Source of the DNA: a virus
Reading direction: 5' to 3' (one strand)
Virus record (IMG/VR): IMGVR_UViG_3300048592_000880
Location: 1-38,117 of that record
DNA length: 38,117 bases
The notes beneath the pieces are model-generated. The model saw nothing but the letters and a program-made list of their open reading frames with translations, was not told where the DNA came from and did not search any database. Positions within the stretch are counted from its first letter, which is position 1. The number at the start of each line of letters is the position of its first letter. Below are positions 1-8,174 of the stretch, piece after piece. The position numbers and the translations under genes were made by a program.

Positions 1-127
1 AGAGTCAGAGACGCGGCGGGCAAAGTGAAGGTCAGATTCCAGGCATTGGTGGTTGGCTTTTTCAGCCTGCTCAAGCTTTATCGAGTCGAAAAACTTGTCA
101 ATCCTGGCTTCCAGACTGTTTTCCCTG
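1..127. repeat. Terminal direct repeat, left copy (circular-contig overlap)
   Basis: The first 127 bases are identical to the last 127 (37991-38117). The repeat lies inside tail gene D, and that gene reads in frame from one copy to the sequence preceding the other. This is what an assembler leaves when it closes a circle with a fixed overlap, so the true unit is 37,990 bp. A genuine terminal redundancy is the alternative, but the odd fixed length and the position inside a gene favour an assembly overlap. Confidence 0.95.
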
Positions 128-498
128 GCTATGCTTCGGAATAGATCACCAACGCTTTTACTGTCCCAGGTCTTGGATCTTTTGTTGGCTATTTTTGAAG
201 CGGACTCAAAGCCTTTCCCGGTTACTCTGACAACGTATGGCGGGCCTTCATCAAACACTTCATCCACAACGGTTTCACCCATATAGGTAAGGGCTTGGCC
301 TATGTAGCCAAGATATATCTTCATCTTTCTTTCGGTGGGCGGGTGCTCCATATCCTCCATGCTGTCATCAAAAACGATTTCAACTCTATCGGAGTTTGAG
401 TTTATTTCGTCAGTTATGGAAAGCTCCAAAAGCCTATCCTGAAGGTCATTGCTGATAGGCTTTCCATCTATCTCGATTTTATAAGACGGTGCTATCAT
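1..498 (-). CDS. D: Tail protein D (P2 gpD-like), N-terminal part, broken by window edge
   Basis: The start ATG is at 498-496, just after the stop of gene X. It encodes 166 codons up to base 1 and continues in frame at base 37990 for another 172 codons, giving a protein of about 338 residues in the circle. P2 gpD-type proteins form the baseplate hub around the spike and belong to the T4 gp27-like hub family. The order U-X-D after the tape measure is the classical P2 order and supports the call. The N-terminus (residues starting MIAPSYKIEIDGK) is a typical hub beta-domain start, with acidic stretches near residues 40-55. Nothing is missing biologically; the split is only caused by where the circle was opened. 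Confidence 0.85.
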   Translation of the reverse strand, partial: MIAPSYKIEIDGKPISNDLQDRLLELSITDEINSNSDRVEIVFDDSMEDMEHPPTERKMKIYLGYIGQALTYMGETVVDEVFDEGPPYVVRVTGKGFESASKIANKRSKTWDSKSVGDLFRSIARENSLEARIDKFFDSIKLEQAEKANHQCLESDLHFARRVSDS

Positions 499-708
499 CT
501 AGTCCCACGCCTTAAAGCTTTGTGAAACCTGCTCGCTGAATGTGATATCAGGCAGCTCTATGGACTCGCCGCCTTTCAGGTATAAGCCTTTCTCAGCAAG
601 CCCTTGGTTTGCATCAAGTACAGTGGAAAGAGCCTCAAGGTAGCGCTCACCGTAGAACCTGAAGCAGATTTCATCAAGGCTATCTCCTTCCCTTGTCGTA
701 TACTTCAT
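499..708 (-). CDS. X: Tail protein X (P2 gpX-like, LysM-like)
   Basis: A 69-residue protein that begins with a LysM-like sequence (KYTTREGDSLDEICFRFYG) and ends in a short acidic tail. P2 gpX proteins of 65-75 residues are tail completion proteins with a LysM-like fold. The gene sits between U and D, overlaps the end of U by 4 bases (ATGA) and is followed directly by the start of D, as in P2-like tail operons. Length, motif and position agree, so the call is firm, although the exact role of gpX in tail assembly is not well defined. Confidence 0.85.
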   Translation of the reverse strand: MKYTTREGDSLDEICFRFYGERYLEALSTVLDANQGLAEKGLYLKGGESIELPDITFSEQVSQSFKAWD

Positions 709-1112
709 CTTTTTGATTTCTCCGGCTTGACCTTATCAACGCCTTGCCACTCAATAAGTTGAAGTTTGAATTCAAGTTTTTTTGGAATCCCTTCGGCGGT
801 AAACTCCCTGAGAGTTTCCTGTATTTTTTCAACCGTGAAACGCCCATAAGAATAGCCAGACGAGTCTATAAGAATGGCGTTCTCCCCCCGGCTTGCTATC
901 TCCTTCAAGGGTTTCAATGGGTCAGGGTCAGGCGATCCGATGAAAACGGGATAGATAACCCCGTCAAGAGTTATTGACTCTCGATCCTTTCCGAAAAATT
1001 GTGCCTCAACCCTGGTAATAAGCTCCTGCGCAGCCCACCTATAGGATGTCGTCCTATCAAGGGTTTGAAAGGAATTCTTAAGAATATGAAACTCGAAACG
1101 GCCAAAGGCCAT
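705..1112 (-). CDS. U: Tail protein U (P2 gpU-like)
   Basis: I place the start at the ATG at 1112, which has an AAAGGG five bases upstream and gives a protein starting MAFGRFEFHILKNSFQ, about 135 residues. A GTG at 1130 overlapping the tape-measure stop is the alternative; an ATG at 1190 would overlap the tape measure by 68 bases. P2 gpU family proteins start with a short MxxGxFxF strand and carry a later strand ending in G-x-I-Y-P, seen here as LDGVIYPVFIG. They are tail completion proteins located between tape measure and X. The C-terminus is lysine-rich. It overlaps X by 4 bases, suggesting coupled translation. Confidence 0.8.
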   Translation of the reverse strand: MAFGRFEFHILKNSFQTLDRTTSYRWAAQELITRVEAQFFGKDRESITLDGVIYPVFIGSPDPDPLKPLKEIASRGENAILIDSSGYSYGRFTVEKIQETLREFTAEGIPKKLEFKLQLIEWQGVDKVKPEKSKR

Positions 1113-1122
1113 GAGTACCCTT

Positions 1123-3810
1123 TCAGTCACTGAGCCTTGACCTTTCCGCGAGGTCTGCTTTTTCAAGCGATTCACGCAGCTTTCTATCAATCTCGGCGGC
1201 TATGTCGTAGCTCTCCGAGCCGGAAAAGCCGCTGAGGTTTATTGTGACATTATAATTCCGGTTGGTCGGTGTCGTCGGCTCGGAGGCCTTGGCCTGAGCC
1301 GCCCGAAGGCTCGCTATGATTTCGGCTTCAATCGCGCTTGAAGACGTGGAGCCGGTTCTTATGGCTTCCGCTTCGTCGGCTTCCTTTTTGTCCTGGAGAT
1401 ATCTATAAATCGCATAGCCACCCGCGCCGAGGCCTGCAAGGAGAAACCCAACGCCGGTAAGGCCTCCGACCGCTGCGAGTGCTCCCGCCGCAGCAGTCCC
1501 TATCCCGGCTCCTGCAGCGGTTCCTACGCCGGCCCCTGCCGCCCCTATCCCGACGCGGGCCAAAAGCCCTTTGCTGCCAGCCAGGAGCTTTCCAAACATA
1601 CCCCCGCCCGCAGCAGCCCCCGCCCCCGTGGCGACGACTTCGCCCGCCTGGACAGCCTTTTGAAGGGCTGCAAATTTTCGCATTTGCCTGAACTGATAGA
1701 GCATGAGAGCCGGCGCGGCAATGTCAGAGATGGCAGCGCCGGCACTGAGCCCCTGTGATACCGCGACTGAGCCGACGCCAAGCGTTGCCCCGAGGGCTTT
1801 GTTTTTTTGCGCGTATTCGGTAAGCAGCGTAATCCCATCGGTAAGGGCCGCGTTGGTTGACTTAAGGGTATCCTCGGCCTGTTTTGCGAGCACGGCTGAA
1901 AGCCCTTGCCAGGCCGCCTGGGTCTTTTCCACAGAGCCCCGGTAATCATCGGTCATGGCCTTGGCCTTGTCCGAGATAACATCACTCGTCCCGGCCTTCT
2001 CGATCTCGGTCAGATAGTGGTTAAGCTCATTGACAAGCAGTTCACGCCCATCCTTCATAACCTTGAAGCTGTTGTTTGTTGCAGCGTTGAGAAGGCGAGT
2101 AAAGCCGGCGGCGGCGTCATCGCCCACGATTGACTTCGCCAAAGCGGTGACTTCGCCGGTACCAAGTTTTTTTTCAATGACGCCGTTTGCAATTTCTCTG
2201 ATAAGCGTGGGAAAATCACGGAGGTTTCCAGCGCTATCTCTTGTGAAAACGCCCATTTTTTGTAACTTTTCATTGGCTTTGTCAGTGGGGTCTGACAGCT
2301 TTTGGATCATGTTACGAAGCGCAGTTCCTGCGTCTGACTCCTTGATGCCAACAGCCCCGAGAAGGCCCACGCCAGCCGTTAGCTGCTGAAAGGATACCCG
2401 CGCTGTAGCGGCGACGTTCGCCACCTGCTTATAGGTCAGAGCAAGATCGCTCATGTTGAGCTGGGTTATGTCGGCAAGCTGGGCCAGGGTATTTCCTATA
2501 AAGCCCATGTTTGTCTTGAGGTCCATCTGGTAGGAATTGGCAATGCTGGAAACAAGACTGACAACCTGCTCGTTTGATATCTCGCCGACCTTCGCAATAT
2601 CAGCTATCTGGCGGACGTTGTTACTGTCAATCTGCTCAACACTGAGGCCCTGCTTTCCAAGCTCTTCATAGGTTCCAAGGATATCCTTCGGATTAAAACC
2701 CTTTTCGCGTCCTATCGTGATCGCTTCGGCAAAGATCCGGTCAGAGAATGCGCGGGCCCTTTCGCGCTCGGCAGGGTCGGCGGAATACTTGTTAGCCGAT
2801 CCCATGACCAGCTTGGCTTCTGCCTTGCTCAGGGCCCTTGTCGTATCAAAGCCAGGGTCCAGAAAGCCGCCGATTCTGTCAGAGGTTCTGGAAAGCGATT
2901 CAGAAAACTGGCCCATGTTTCCAGCCATGTTTATGCCGCGAAACATGCGTTCCTTCTCGAACCGCAGGTACTCACGCTGGGCGCGTTCGGCCTCTTTTTG
3001 AGCCTCGCGCTTTAGCCTTTTCTCTTCCTTGATGGCGTCCTTTCTTTCCCGCTCGGCTTTTCTTTCCGCGCGGCGGACCTCTTCTGCGGCATCCTGTTCA
3101 GCTTTTTTCTTGGCCTGTATTGCTGCAAGCTCGTCCGCCTTCCTTCGCCTCGCTTCAGCTTTCAGCCTGGCTTCTTCGGCCTTTTTATCAGCCATTCTTT
3201 CCTGGATAAGGTTTGTCTCACGCTCGGCGGCGCTTGCTGTATCAGCTTGCAGCCGCTTGGCTTCGCCCATATAGCGATTGATACTTTTTTGGGCTTCATC
3301 CCTTCGCGCCATGGCTGAGGGAAGACTTGAGGAATATTTGTTGATGGAAGCCCTGGCCCTGAGCCCTTCAGCCTCAGACTTTTCAAGATCTGTCTTGGCC
3401 TTCTCAGCCTTTTGCTTGGCTTTCAAAAGCGCGTCCATGTCCTCCTTGGACGTGGCACGCCCGGCGCGTTTGTCGGCTTCTATTCTTCTTTCTATGGTGG
3501 AAAGTTCAGCCCTGGCGTGAAGTTCAGACTTTTGAAGATTAAGCCAGCGGCGATAGATGGGTATGGCCTTGTCAAGATCATCTTTAACTTTGGACTCATA
3601 GCGCAGGCCCTTGAAGGTCTTTTGAAGGCCTTCTTCACCTTTTTTTAGAACCCTCTCAAGTCCGCTTGTATCAAGGTCCTTATAGGTTTTCTTAAGCTCG
3701 GAAAGCTTTTCGCGGAATCCTTTCAGGGAACTGCCGGCGCTCTTCAAAGGACCCGTGAGCTGGTCGTTTCCTTTGATGGTAAAGTTTAGCCTGTAGTCCT
3801 TGGCAGTCAA
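1123..3810 (-). CDS. T: Tail tape-measure protein (TP901 family, P2 gpT role)
   Basis: An 895-residue protein that sets tail length and is threaded through the tube during DNA injection. Residues about 20-290 are charged coiled coil, very rich in Glu, Lys, Arg and Ala. Residues about 330-600 match the conserved TP901-type core (for example MSDLALTYKQVANVAATA and VGIKESDAGTALRNM). Residues about 690-810 are Gly/Ala-rich hydrophobic segments, expected for membrane insertion. It begins at a TTG whose TGA overlap is the stop of the E' frame, so it is translationally coupled to the chaperone, as in P2. It ends overlapping the alternative GTG start of U. The protein length predicts a moderately long tail. 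Confidence 0.93.
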   Translation of the reverse strand: MTAKDYRLNFTIKGNDQLTGPLKSAGSSLKGFREKLSELKKTYKDLDTSGLERVLKKGEEGLQKTFKGLRYESKVKDDLDKAIPIYRRWLNLQKSELHARAELSTIERRIEADKRAGRATSKEDMDALLKAKQKAEKAKTDLEKSEAEGLRARASINKYSSSLPSAMARRDEAQKSINRYMGEAKRLQADTASAAERETNLIQERMADKKAEEARLKAEARRRKADELAAIQAKKKAEQDAAEEVRRAERKAERERKDAIKEEKRLKREAQKEAERAQREYLRFEKERMFRGINMAGNMGQFSESLSRTSDRIGGFLDPGFDTTRALSKAEAKLVMGSANKYSADPAERERARAFSDRIFAEAITIGREKGFNPKDILGTYEELGKQGLSVEQIDSNNVRQIADIAKVGEISNEQVVSLVSSIANSYQMDLKTNMGFIGNTLAQLADITQLNMSDLALTYKQVANVAATARVSFQQLTAGVGLLGAVGIKESDAGTALRNMIQKLSDPTDKANEKLQKMGVFTRDSAGNLRDFPTLIREIANGVIEKKLGTGEVTALAKSIVGDDAAAGFTRLLNAATNNSFKVMKDGRELLVNELNHYLTEIEKAGTSDVISDKAKAMTDDYRGSVEKTQAAWQGLSAVLAKQAEDTLKSTNAALTDGITLLTEYAQKNKALGATLGVGSVAVSQGLSAGAAISDIAAPALMLYQFRQMRKFAALQKAVQAGEVVATGAGAAAGGGMFGKLLAGSKGLLARVGIGAAGAGVGTAAGAGIGTAAAGALAAVGGLTGVGFLLAGLGAGGYAIYRYLQDKKEADEAEAIRTGSTSSSAIEAEIIASLRAAQAKASEPTTPTNRNYNVTINLSGFSGSESYDIAAEIDRKLRESLEKADLAERSRLSD

Positions 3811-4225
3811 CCGCCTAACCTTTCCCTAAGCCTTTTAAGGCACCTTATGTACCAGTCCTGAAGTTCAGAAACGGTCAGCCCTGAAAGCTCCGAATAGCTC
3901 CATTTCCACTGTTCAGCGAGGAAAGCCATCCTTTCCGCTATTCCGTCCCACTCCATGTATTCGTGGATAAAAAACTTGAAATCTTCGTGTATAAAGGCAG
4001 AAAGTCTGCCGCGTAGTCCACATGGTCAAAGAACTCGGGCGGCTCGCTGGAGCAGTTTTCGAGCATAAACCAGGCTATTTCCTGGTCATCGAAAGCCTTG
4101 ATGGTGTCGCGCTCCTTGAACTTCTTCCAGTCTGAAATCTTTGGCCGACGAATCTTGATTTCAGAAACTGTCCGGTTTTGATAGCTGACAGGCATTCTAA
4201 GGGTATAGGTATACTCAAAGCTCAT
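3807..4225 (-). CDS. E': Tail assembly chaperone E+E' made by -1 ribosomal frameshift
   Basis: The E reading frame (4225-3938) contains the heptamer T TTT TTA at 3974-3968 in the phase required for a -1 slip. After slipping, the ribosome continues from ATC at 3968-3966 through 53 sense codons (IHEYMEWDGIAER... ending RLRERLGG) to a TGA at 3809-3807, giving a 139-residue fusion. The extension is rich in Trp, Glu and Arg, looks like real protein, and its stop overlaps the TTG start of the tape measure. P2 uses the same kind of slip for E/E', and lambda uses one for G/GT. The E' part has no good start codon of its own, which supports frameshift expression. Confidence 0.85.
3938..4225 (-). CDS. 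E: Tail assembly chaperone E (zero-frame product)
   Basis: A 95-residue protein starting MSFEYTYTLRMPV, followed by a polar helical region with the motif RRPKISDWKKF typical of P2 gpE-like chaperones. A strong AAGGAGG lies upstream. It lies between tube and tape measure, the fixed position of this gene in P2-like phages. The chaperone binds the tape measure during tail assembly and is not in the mature virion. The last nine residues are unique to the zero frame; the -1 product replaces them with the E' extension. Confidence 0.85.
   Translation of the reverse strand: MSFEYTYTLRMPVSYQNRTVSEIKIRRPKISDWKKFKERDTIKAFDDQEIAWFMLENCSSEPPEFFDHVDYAADFLPLYTKISSFLSTNTWSGTE
3968..3974 (-). promoter_or_regulatory. 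-1 frameshift slippery heptamer T TTT TTA
   Basis: On the minus strand the codons AGT TTT TTA provide the X XXY YYZ pattern in the E frame at residues 85-86. Both tRNAs can re-pair after a -1 slip. It lies 30 bases before the zero-frame stop, and the -1 frame stays open for 53 codons beyond it. Confidence 0.85.
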
Positions 4226-4237
4226 GGCTTTTCCTCC

Positions 4238-4750
4238 TTAAACAAGACCAAGAAGAATTCTGACAATCTGCCTTTGATCCTGGCCGCCAATGACCCGCTT
4301 GCCGTTGACGCCATCTATCTCGATAAGGTTTGACCCGTCCATATCGAGCGAATAATAGAAAAGGTCTGCAGAAACCTTGAGGCTCATCCCCGTATCGCCT
4401 GCCGACCAGGTGCCGAAGTCCAGGCGCTGAATGACCCCTTCCATCTTCGTAACGATGACCGAGTAGTTGTTAAAAAGCTTCTGAACGCCCCGCGCTTCAA
4501 ACTGAATGGGCCCGCCCTGGACCCAGCCGAAAAGCGAGATAAGCTGAGGGTCATACTCGGCCATGGTGAACTCGGCTTTTAGCATCTCCATCCCGCCTAC
4601 TTCCACGGGAATGGGGATGTCAGAGCCTGCGGCCCGGAACTCTTCATTTTTCATGGCTATCACAGGAAGCATAAGCTCCGTTAAAAGCCCTTCCTTTGGA
4701 ATACCTGCAACAGCCAAACTAAATCCGGTCAGACGCCTTGGCATTACCAT
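4238..4750 (-). CDS. FII: Tail tube protein (P2 FII-like)
   Basis: A 170-residue protein that polymerises as the inner tail tube inside the sheath. The sequence MPRRLTGFSLAVAG, the central beta-rich part (EVGGMEMLKAEFTMAEYDP) and the C-terminal EIDGVNGKRVIGG pattern are characteristic of the P2 FII family, and the length is the usual one. An AAGGA lies eight bases upstream of the first ATG. It directly follows the sheath gene (13-base gap) and precedes the chaperone, the standard order. A shorter start two codons downstream (second Met) is possible. Confidence 0.92.
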   Translation of the reverse strand: MVMPRRLTGFSLAVAGIPKEGLLTELMLPVIAMKNEEFRAAGSDIPIPVEVGGMEMLKAEFTMAEYDPQLISLFGWVQGGPIQFEARGVQKLFNNYSVIVTKMEGVIQRLDFGTWSAGDTGMSLKVSADLFYYSLDMDGSNLIEIDGVNGKRVIGGQDQRQIVRILLGLV

Positions 4751-4763
4751 AGTTCAGTCCTTC

Positions 4764-6482
4764 TTATGTGAAAAGGTCAGAGATAAATCTATCTGTGAGA
4801 CGGCTTCTGAATCTAATTTCGTTTGCTACATAAGTAGGAGTGAACTCAAAGTCAAAGGTGACAATTGCATTCTTTATGTCTTCCTTTGAATTAAGTTCAG
4901 GGTCAGCAAATGCCGTTCCACCAAGGATTGCACCTCTTGTCTGAAGAGAGCGCATATAGGAATTTACGCCACCGAGAACGGTTGAAATATAGTTGACAGT
5001 TATATTCTGATCCACGGCGTAAAGATGGTTTTTGATGATGGAATCATTCACCGAGTTGGCTATGCGGCGAACATTGATCCACTTGAAACGTATTTCAGAA
5101 GGGCCCGCCAGGGTTCTGTTGCCCCAAAGCCTAAAGCCGTCCGCTCTGACAACCGTTGCGATTTTATTGTTATTAAGAAAGTTTGCGTCCGAGTCCCGGT
5201 CAGAAATGGAAAAGCTGACCTGCTTTGTGAGGCGAACAATTCCGAGCATGACCCTGTTTGATGGGGAAACCCAAAAGCCCTTGGCGTCATCGGTTACAGC
5301 CACAAGTCCAGCCGCTGGAGCGGATAGGCCGATGTCACCAATTTTTGGTCCCATGTTCACAGGTGGCCACACACCATAACCATGTCCTGCATCAAAACCC
5401 GCTGCCGAGGCTGCGGCCTCTTCCTTCGTCTGGGCTTTAATGTCAATAATGGCAACCCCTCTAAGGGATCGGGCGGCAAGTATGAGCGCGTCAGCAACAA
5501 GTTTTTCGCCCGAAAAGTCAGGAGCAATAAGAATCTTTGGAGCAAAGGGAAGAAAGACCGGGTTTCCATCCTTGTCGGTTCCCACGGGCTCGGATTCAAT
5601 ATTTTGTAAAAGCTTGATACCCGTGTAACGGCCTTGAGCGGCGTCATAGCCGCCGAGAACGGAAAGATATCCGCCCGCGCTGCCGGCGTCGGCTTCCTTG
5701 AAGGTGAAAGCATCGCCGGAAACTTCCTGAGCCGAAACGCTGAAGATGGTCAGCTTTGCTTCCTCGGCCTTGGCCGTGATTCCTGCAGCGGATAAAAGTT
5801 CAGAAAGCCTTGAGTAAACAGTTTTTCGTGACTCTTCGACTTGGACATTTGCATAATTTTCCGATGGAACCTGATCCACCGAAAAATCAAAAGCTCCCTG
5901 AACAACAAGAGCGTTTTGCTCAAGCTTGACTCTAAGTTTTTTATCACCAAAGGCCAGGGCTTCAATGGCTGTTTTGAAGTTTCTCGGAAGGGCCCTTAGC
6001 GCGGGCTTATCCGGCGCTGCTATCGAAACCTCCTGGCTGTCGCTGCCTACGGTGAATTTAGCCTTGTAGGTCATGCCCGGATTGTCGTTATCAAGGGTTA
6101 TGACATAGCTCGGGTAAAGGTCGGCTTCGGTCACAGCATAGTCAACGCCTCGCACGCGGAGCGTGGCGGCTCGATCCCCGGCGTTATTCAGCGAGGCTTC
6201 GACGGCCTTGGCCGTACCGGCTTCGACTTTGATGGCGATGACAAGGGGCTTGCCCTGCGCATAGATAGCTCCAAGGGCCCTTGGAAGGGTATCGGTTCCG
6301 CCGTTTGCCTCACCGAAAGCCTCAACGGCTTCCTTCTCGGACCTTATAAGATAAGGCTTATTGGCGATACCCTTGCTTGCGGTTCCGACGATTCCAATAA
6401 TGCTGCTTCGAGTCTGCGTAATAGGAACCGCGCCGCTGTCAAGCTCTTCAAGGCTAATGCCGTGTAGAAAATTATCCGCCAT
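4764..6482 (-). CDS. FI: Contractile tail sheath protein (P2 FI-like)
   Basis: I take the ATG at 6482 as start (MADNFLHGI, preceded by AGGAG), giving 572 residues; an upstream start would add 14 residues lacking a good ribosome site. The N-terminal pattern SSIIGIVGTASKG, the central VWPPVNMGPKIGD, and the C-terminal FRLWGNRTL with DFEFTPTYVANEI are hallmarks of phage tail-sheath families. The protein is longer than P2 FI (about 396 residues) because of a large inserted beta-rich region at about residues 100-270, probably exposed on the outside of the tail. Contraction of this sheath drives the tube into the host. This gene establishes the myovirus morphology. Confidence 0.95.
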   Translation of the reverse strand: MADNFLHGISLEELDSGAVPITQTRSSIIGIVGTASKGIANKPYLIRSEKEAVEAFGEANGGTDTLPRALGAIYAQGKPLVIAIKVEAGTAKAVEASLNNAGDRAATLRVRGVDYAVTEADLYPSYVITLDNDNPGMTYKAKFTVGSDSQEVSIAAPDKPALRALPRNFKTAIEALAFGDKKLRVKLEQNALVVQGAFDFSVDQVPSENYANVQVEESRKTVYSRLSELLSAAGITAKAEEAKLTIFSVSAQEVSGDAFTFKEADAGSAGGYLSVLGGYDAAQGRYTGIKLLQNIESEPVGTDKDGNPVFLPFAPKILIAPDFSGEKLVADALILAARSLRGVAIIDIKAQTKEEAAASAAGFDAGHGYGVWPPVNMGPKIGDIGLSAPAAGLVAVTDDAKGFWVSPSNRVMLGIVRLTKQVSFSISDRDSDANFLNNNKIATVVRADGFRLWGNRTLAGPSEIRFKWINVRRIANSVNDSIIKNHLYAVDQNITVNYISTVLGGVNSYMRSLQTRGAILGGTAFADPELNSKEDIKNAIVTFDFEFTPTYVANEIRFRSRLTDRFISDLFT

Positions 6483-6513
6483 CTCCCTTTTCTCCTGTCC
6501 AAAAAGTGAAAAT

Positions 6514-7005
6514 CTAAACCTCAAATACGTTCATTAAATTGGCATTCGTAAAGCTGATACCTGTCTGAAAGGAAAGATTAGAGACAATGGTTTTTGTCTC
6601 AGATTCACAGTCAACAATGGTCACGGGTCCACCCGAAGAGCCAAGCGTGTGAATGCCTCCGCGAATCCATACGTTTGGTGATGTCACCCTGAAAACAATC
6701 TCATCCTTTGAATAAAAGAAAACCTTCTTTTCGCTGAACTCGATAAGGCACGGGAAGTCTATGACGTGCCCGCCTTCTGGTGGTGCCACCGTTAAATCAC
6801 GGATATAGATATGGACGCGCCGGCTTTTATCGGTGAGCTTTTCAGCGATTGTTTTTTGAAAGTCATTGTCCACGACGATTGATGGCCCAATGGTTTGGAC
6901 AAAGCTGTTTGTTTCGTTTAGAGATTGCCTTAACGCGCTTTCCACGTTCGTTTTAAAATCCGAGAACGTCCGTATTAGATCTACTATTCTATCCTCAAGG
7001 CTCAT
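6514..7005 (-). CDS. Unknown small protein between tail fibre and sheath, candidate tip or fibre protein
   Basis: I do not recognise this 163-residue protein. The first 60 residues are predicted helical, and the rest alternates hydrophobic and polar residues in the pattern of beta strands (VHIYIRDLTV, VIDFPCLIEF, VFFYSKDEIVFRV, VWIRGGIHTLG), as in small trimeric fibre or tip proteins. It overlaps the end of the I(-H) gene by 4 bases (ATGA) and precedes the sheath gene, the place where P2-like phages encode tail fibre H and its chaperone G. It could be a short receptor-binding protein or a fibre chaperone. No catalytic motif was seen. Confidence 0.7.
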   Translation of the reverse strand: MSLEDRIVDLIRTFSDFKTNVESALRQSLNETNSFVQTIGPSIVVDNDFQKTIAEKLTDKSRRVHIYIRDLTVAPPEGGHVIDFPCLIEFSEKKVFFYSKDEIVFRVTSPNVWIRGGIHTLGSSGGPVTIVDCESETKTIVSNLSFQTGISFTNANLMNVFEV

Positions 7006-8174
7006 GGGTTCCCCCCTGGAGTCTTAAGGGCTGTCAGCTCGGTTTCAAGCTGGGAAACCCTTGCGGAAAGTTCAGCTATGAGGCCCGTGAAAAGGGCCGT
7101 TTCATCAGCAATTGTGAGCCTGAGTCTATCGCCTGTTGTGACCACGGCGGCGGCCTTGGCTTCGGCTGAAAGGAAAAGGTCAACGTTCAAAAGCAGCTCT
7201 TCCCCGCGCACCTTGCGGCTTATAAGTCCGCTCGTGCGTGAATCAATCGAAAAGAGAACTTCAGGCTCGCCCGGTAAAAAGACGAAAACCCCGACCTCAG
7301 TAATATCAAAGTCTCCCTGGATGTCAGAGGTCAGGGACGCGGTTATGTTGAAGCCAGTAAGAAGGCTTTGCCCTTCTGTTCGTGAAAAGGGCTTTACGTC
7401 GGCAACTTCTGTTGTGAGAACTTCCCGCGTAAGCTTTGTCTCGCGGCCCGTGGGCTGATAGCGCCCATCGCCGAAAGCCACCCGCTTTACGATGAACTTT
7501 TGCCCGCTCGTGAGCGCCTTTGTCAGAAGCTCGCGCCCCTTGTCTGTGATAACGGTGAACCTCTCGCCCATCTGAAGCCTCAAAATCTTTGTGAATCGGT
7601 AGTAGAGGGAAAGCGCAAGGGCTCCCTCCTGGTCCTGGGCTCTTAGCTCATAGGCAAAGCCGGAACGTGCGGGCTTGAGAGCCCTGATAAGCCGGTCTAT
7701 CTCGATTTTATCACTTGTCGATATGGCGGAACTAATGCGGACAAGGAAGAAAAAAGGCAGCTCAGGGCTCTCGATAATCTCGGCCCTGAATAGATCCCCC
7801 TCGGGCCCTCTTCCCGAGCTTCCAAGCGCGGCTACGGCATCCTCAATCGAAGCGACCGTTCCGGCAATCGAGCGGCAGTAGAGCCATTTGTTTAGAAAGT
7901 TTATCTTCTGCTCTATGCTCCACTCATCGCGCCAGACGGGAACATTAAGCCCCCAGGCAAAATAGGGAAGAAGCTCTTCAAAACCTGAACCTGCATAGGC
8001 TTTAAGGTTCCAAAGCTTTGAAAAATCAAGCCCACCGCCCTTATAGACTTCGCCTGAAGCCTTCTCAGCGAGAAGCGTTGACGCCTCGGCCCGCTCCTTG
8101 ATTCTTTGAAAAAGCTCTTCAAAGATTCGCATGAGAGGGCTTGAGTATGGGCCCTGGATGGATGGCCTAAGCAC
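7002..8174 (-). CDS. I: Baseplate protein I fused to a tail-fibre N-terminal domain (I-H fusion)
   Basis: 390 residues, starting at GTG with GGAGG nine bases upstream and overlapping J by 8 bases. Residues 1-185 match the P2 gpI type (LLPYFAWGLNVPVWRDEW, then FLNKWLYCRSIAGTVASIEDAV). From about residue 195 it changes to a sequence like the N-terminal domain of P2 gpH-type tail fibres (GRELLTKALTSGQKFIVKRVAFGDG, DITEVGVFVF), ending in a short coiled coil (GLIAELSARVSQLETELTAL). In P2, I and H are separate and H is a long fibre of more than 600 residues. Here the fibre part is short and fused, with no long distal fibre after it. Host-range determinants must therefore lie here or in the next gene. 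Confidence 0.88.
   Translation of the reverse strand: MLRPSIQGPYSSPLMRIFEELFQRIKERAEASTLLAEKASGEVYKGGGLDFSKLWNLKAYAGSGFEELLPYFAWGLNVPVWRDEWSIEQKINFLNKWLYCRSIAGTVASIEDAVAALGSSGRGPEGDLFRAEIIESPELPFFFLVRISSAISTSDKIEIDRLIRALKPARSGFAYELRAQDQEGALALSLYYRFTKILRLQMGERFTVITDKGRELLTKALTSGQKFIVKRVAFGDGRYQPTGRETKLTREVLTTEVADVKPFSRTEGQSLLTGFNITASLTSDIQGDFDITEVGVFVFLPGEPEVLFSIDSRTSGLISRKVRGEELLLNVDLFLSAEAKAAAVVTTGDRLRLTIADETALFTGLIAELSARVSQLETELTALKTPGGNP

Noticed and set aside
5032-5379. 115-codon plus-strand frame inside the sheath gene
   Set aside because: Antisense shadow of a strongly supported structural gene, with no ribosome site.
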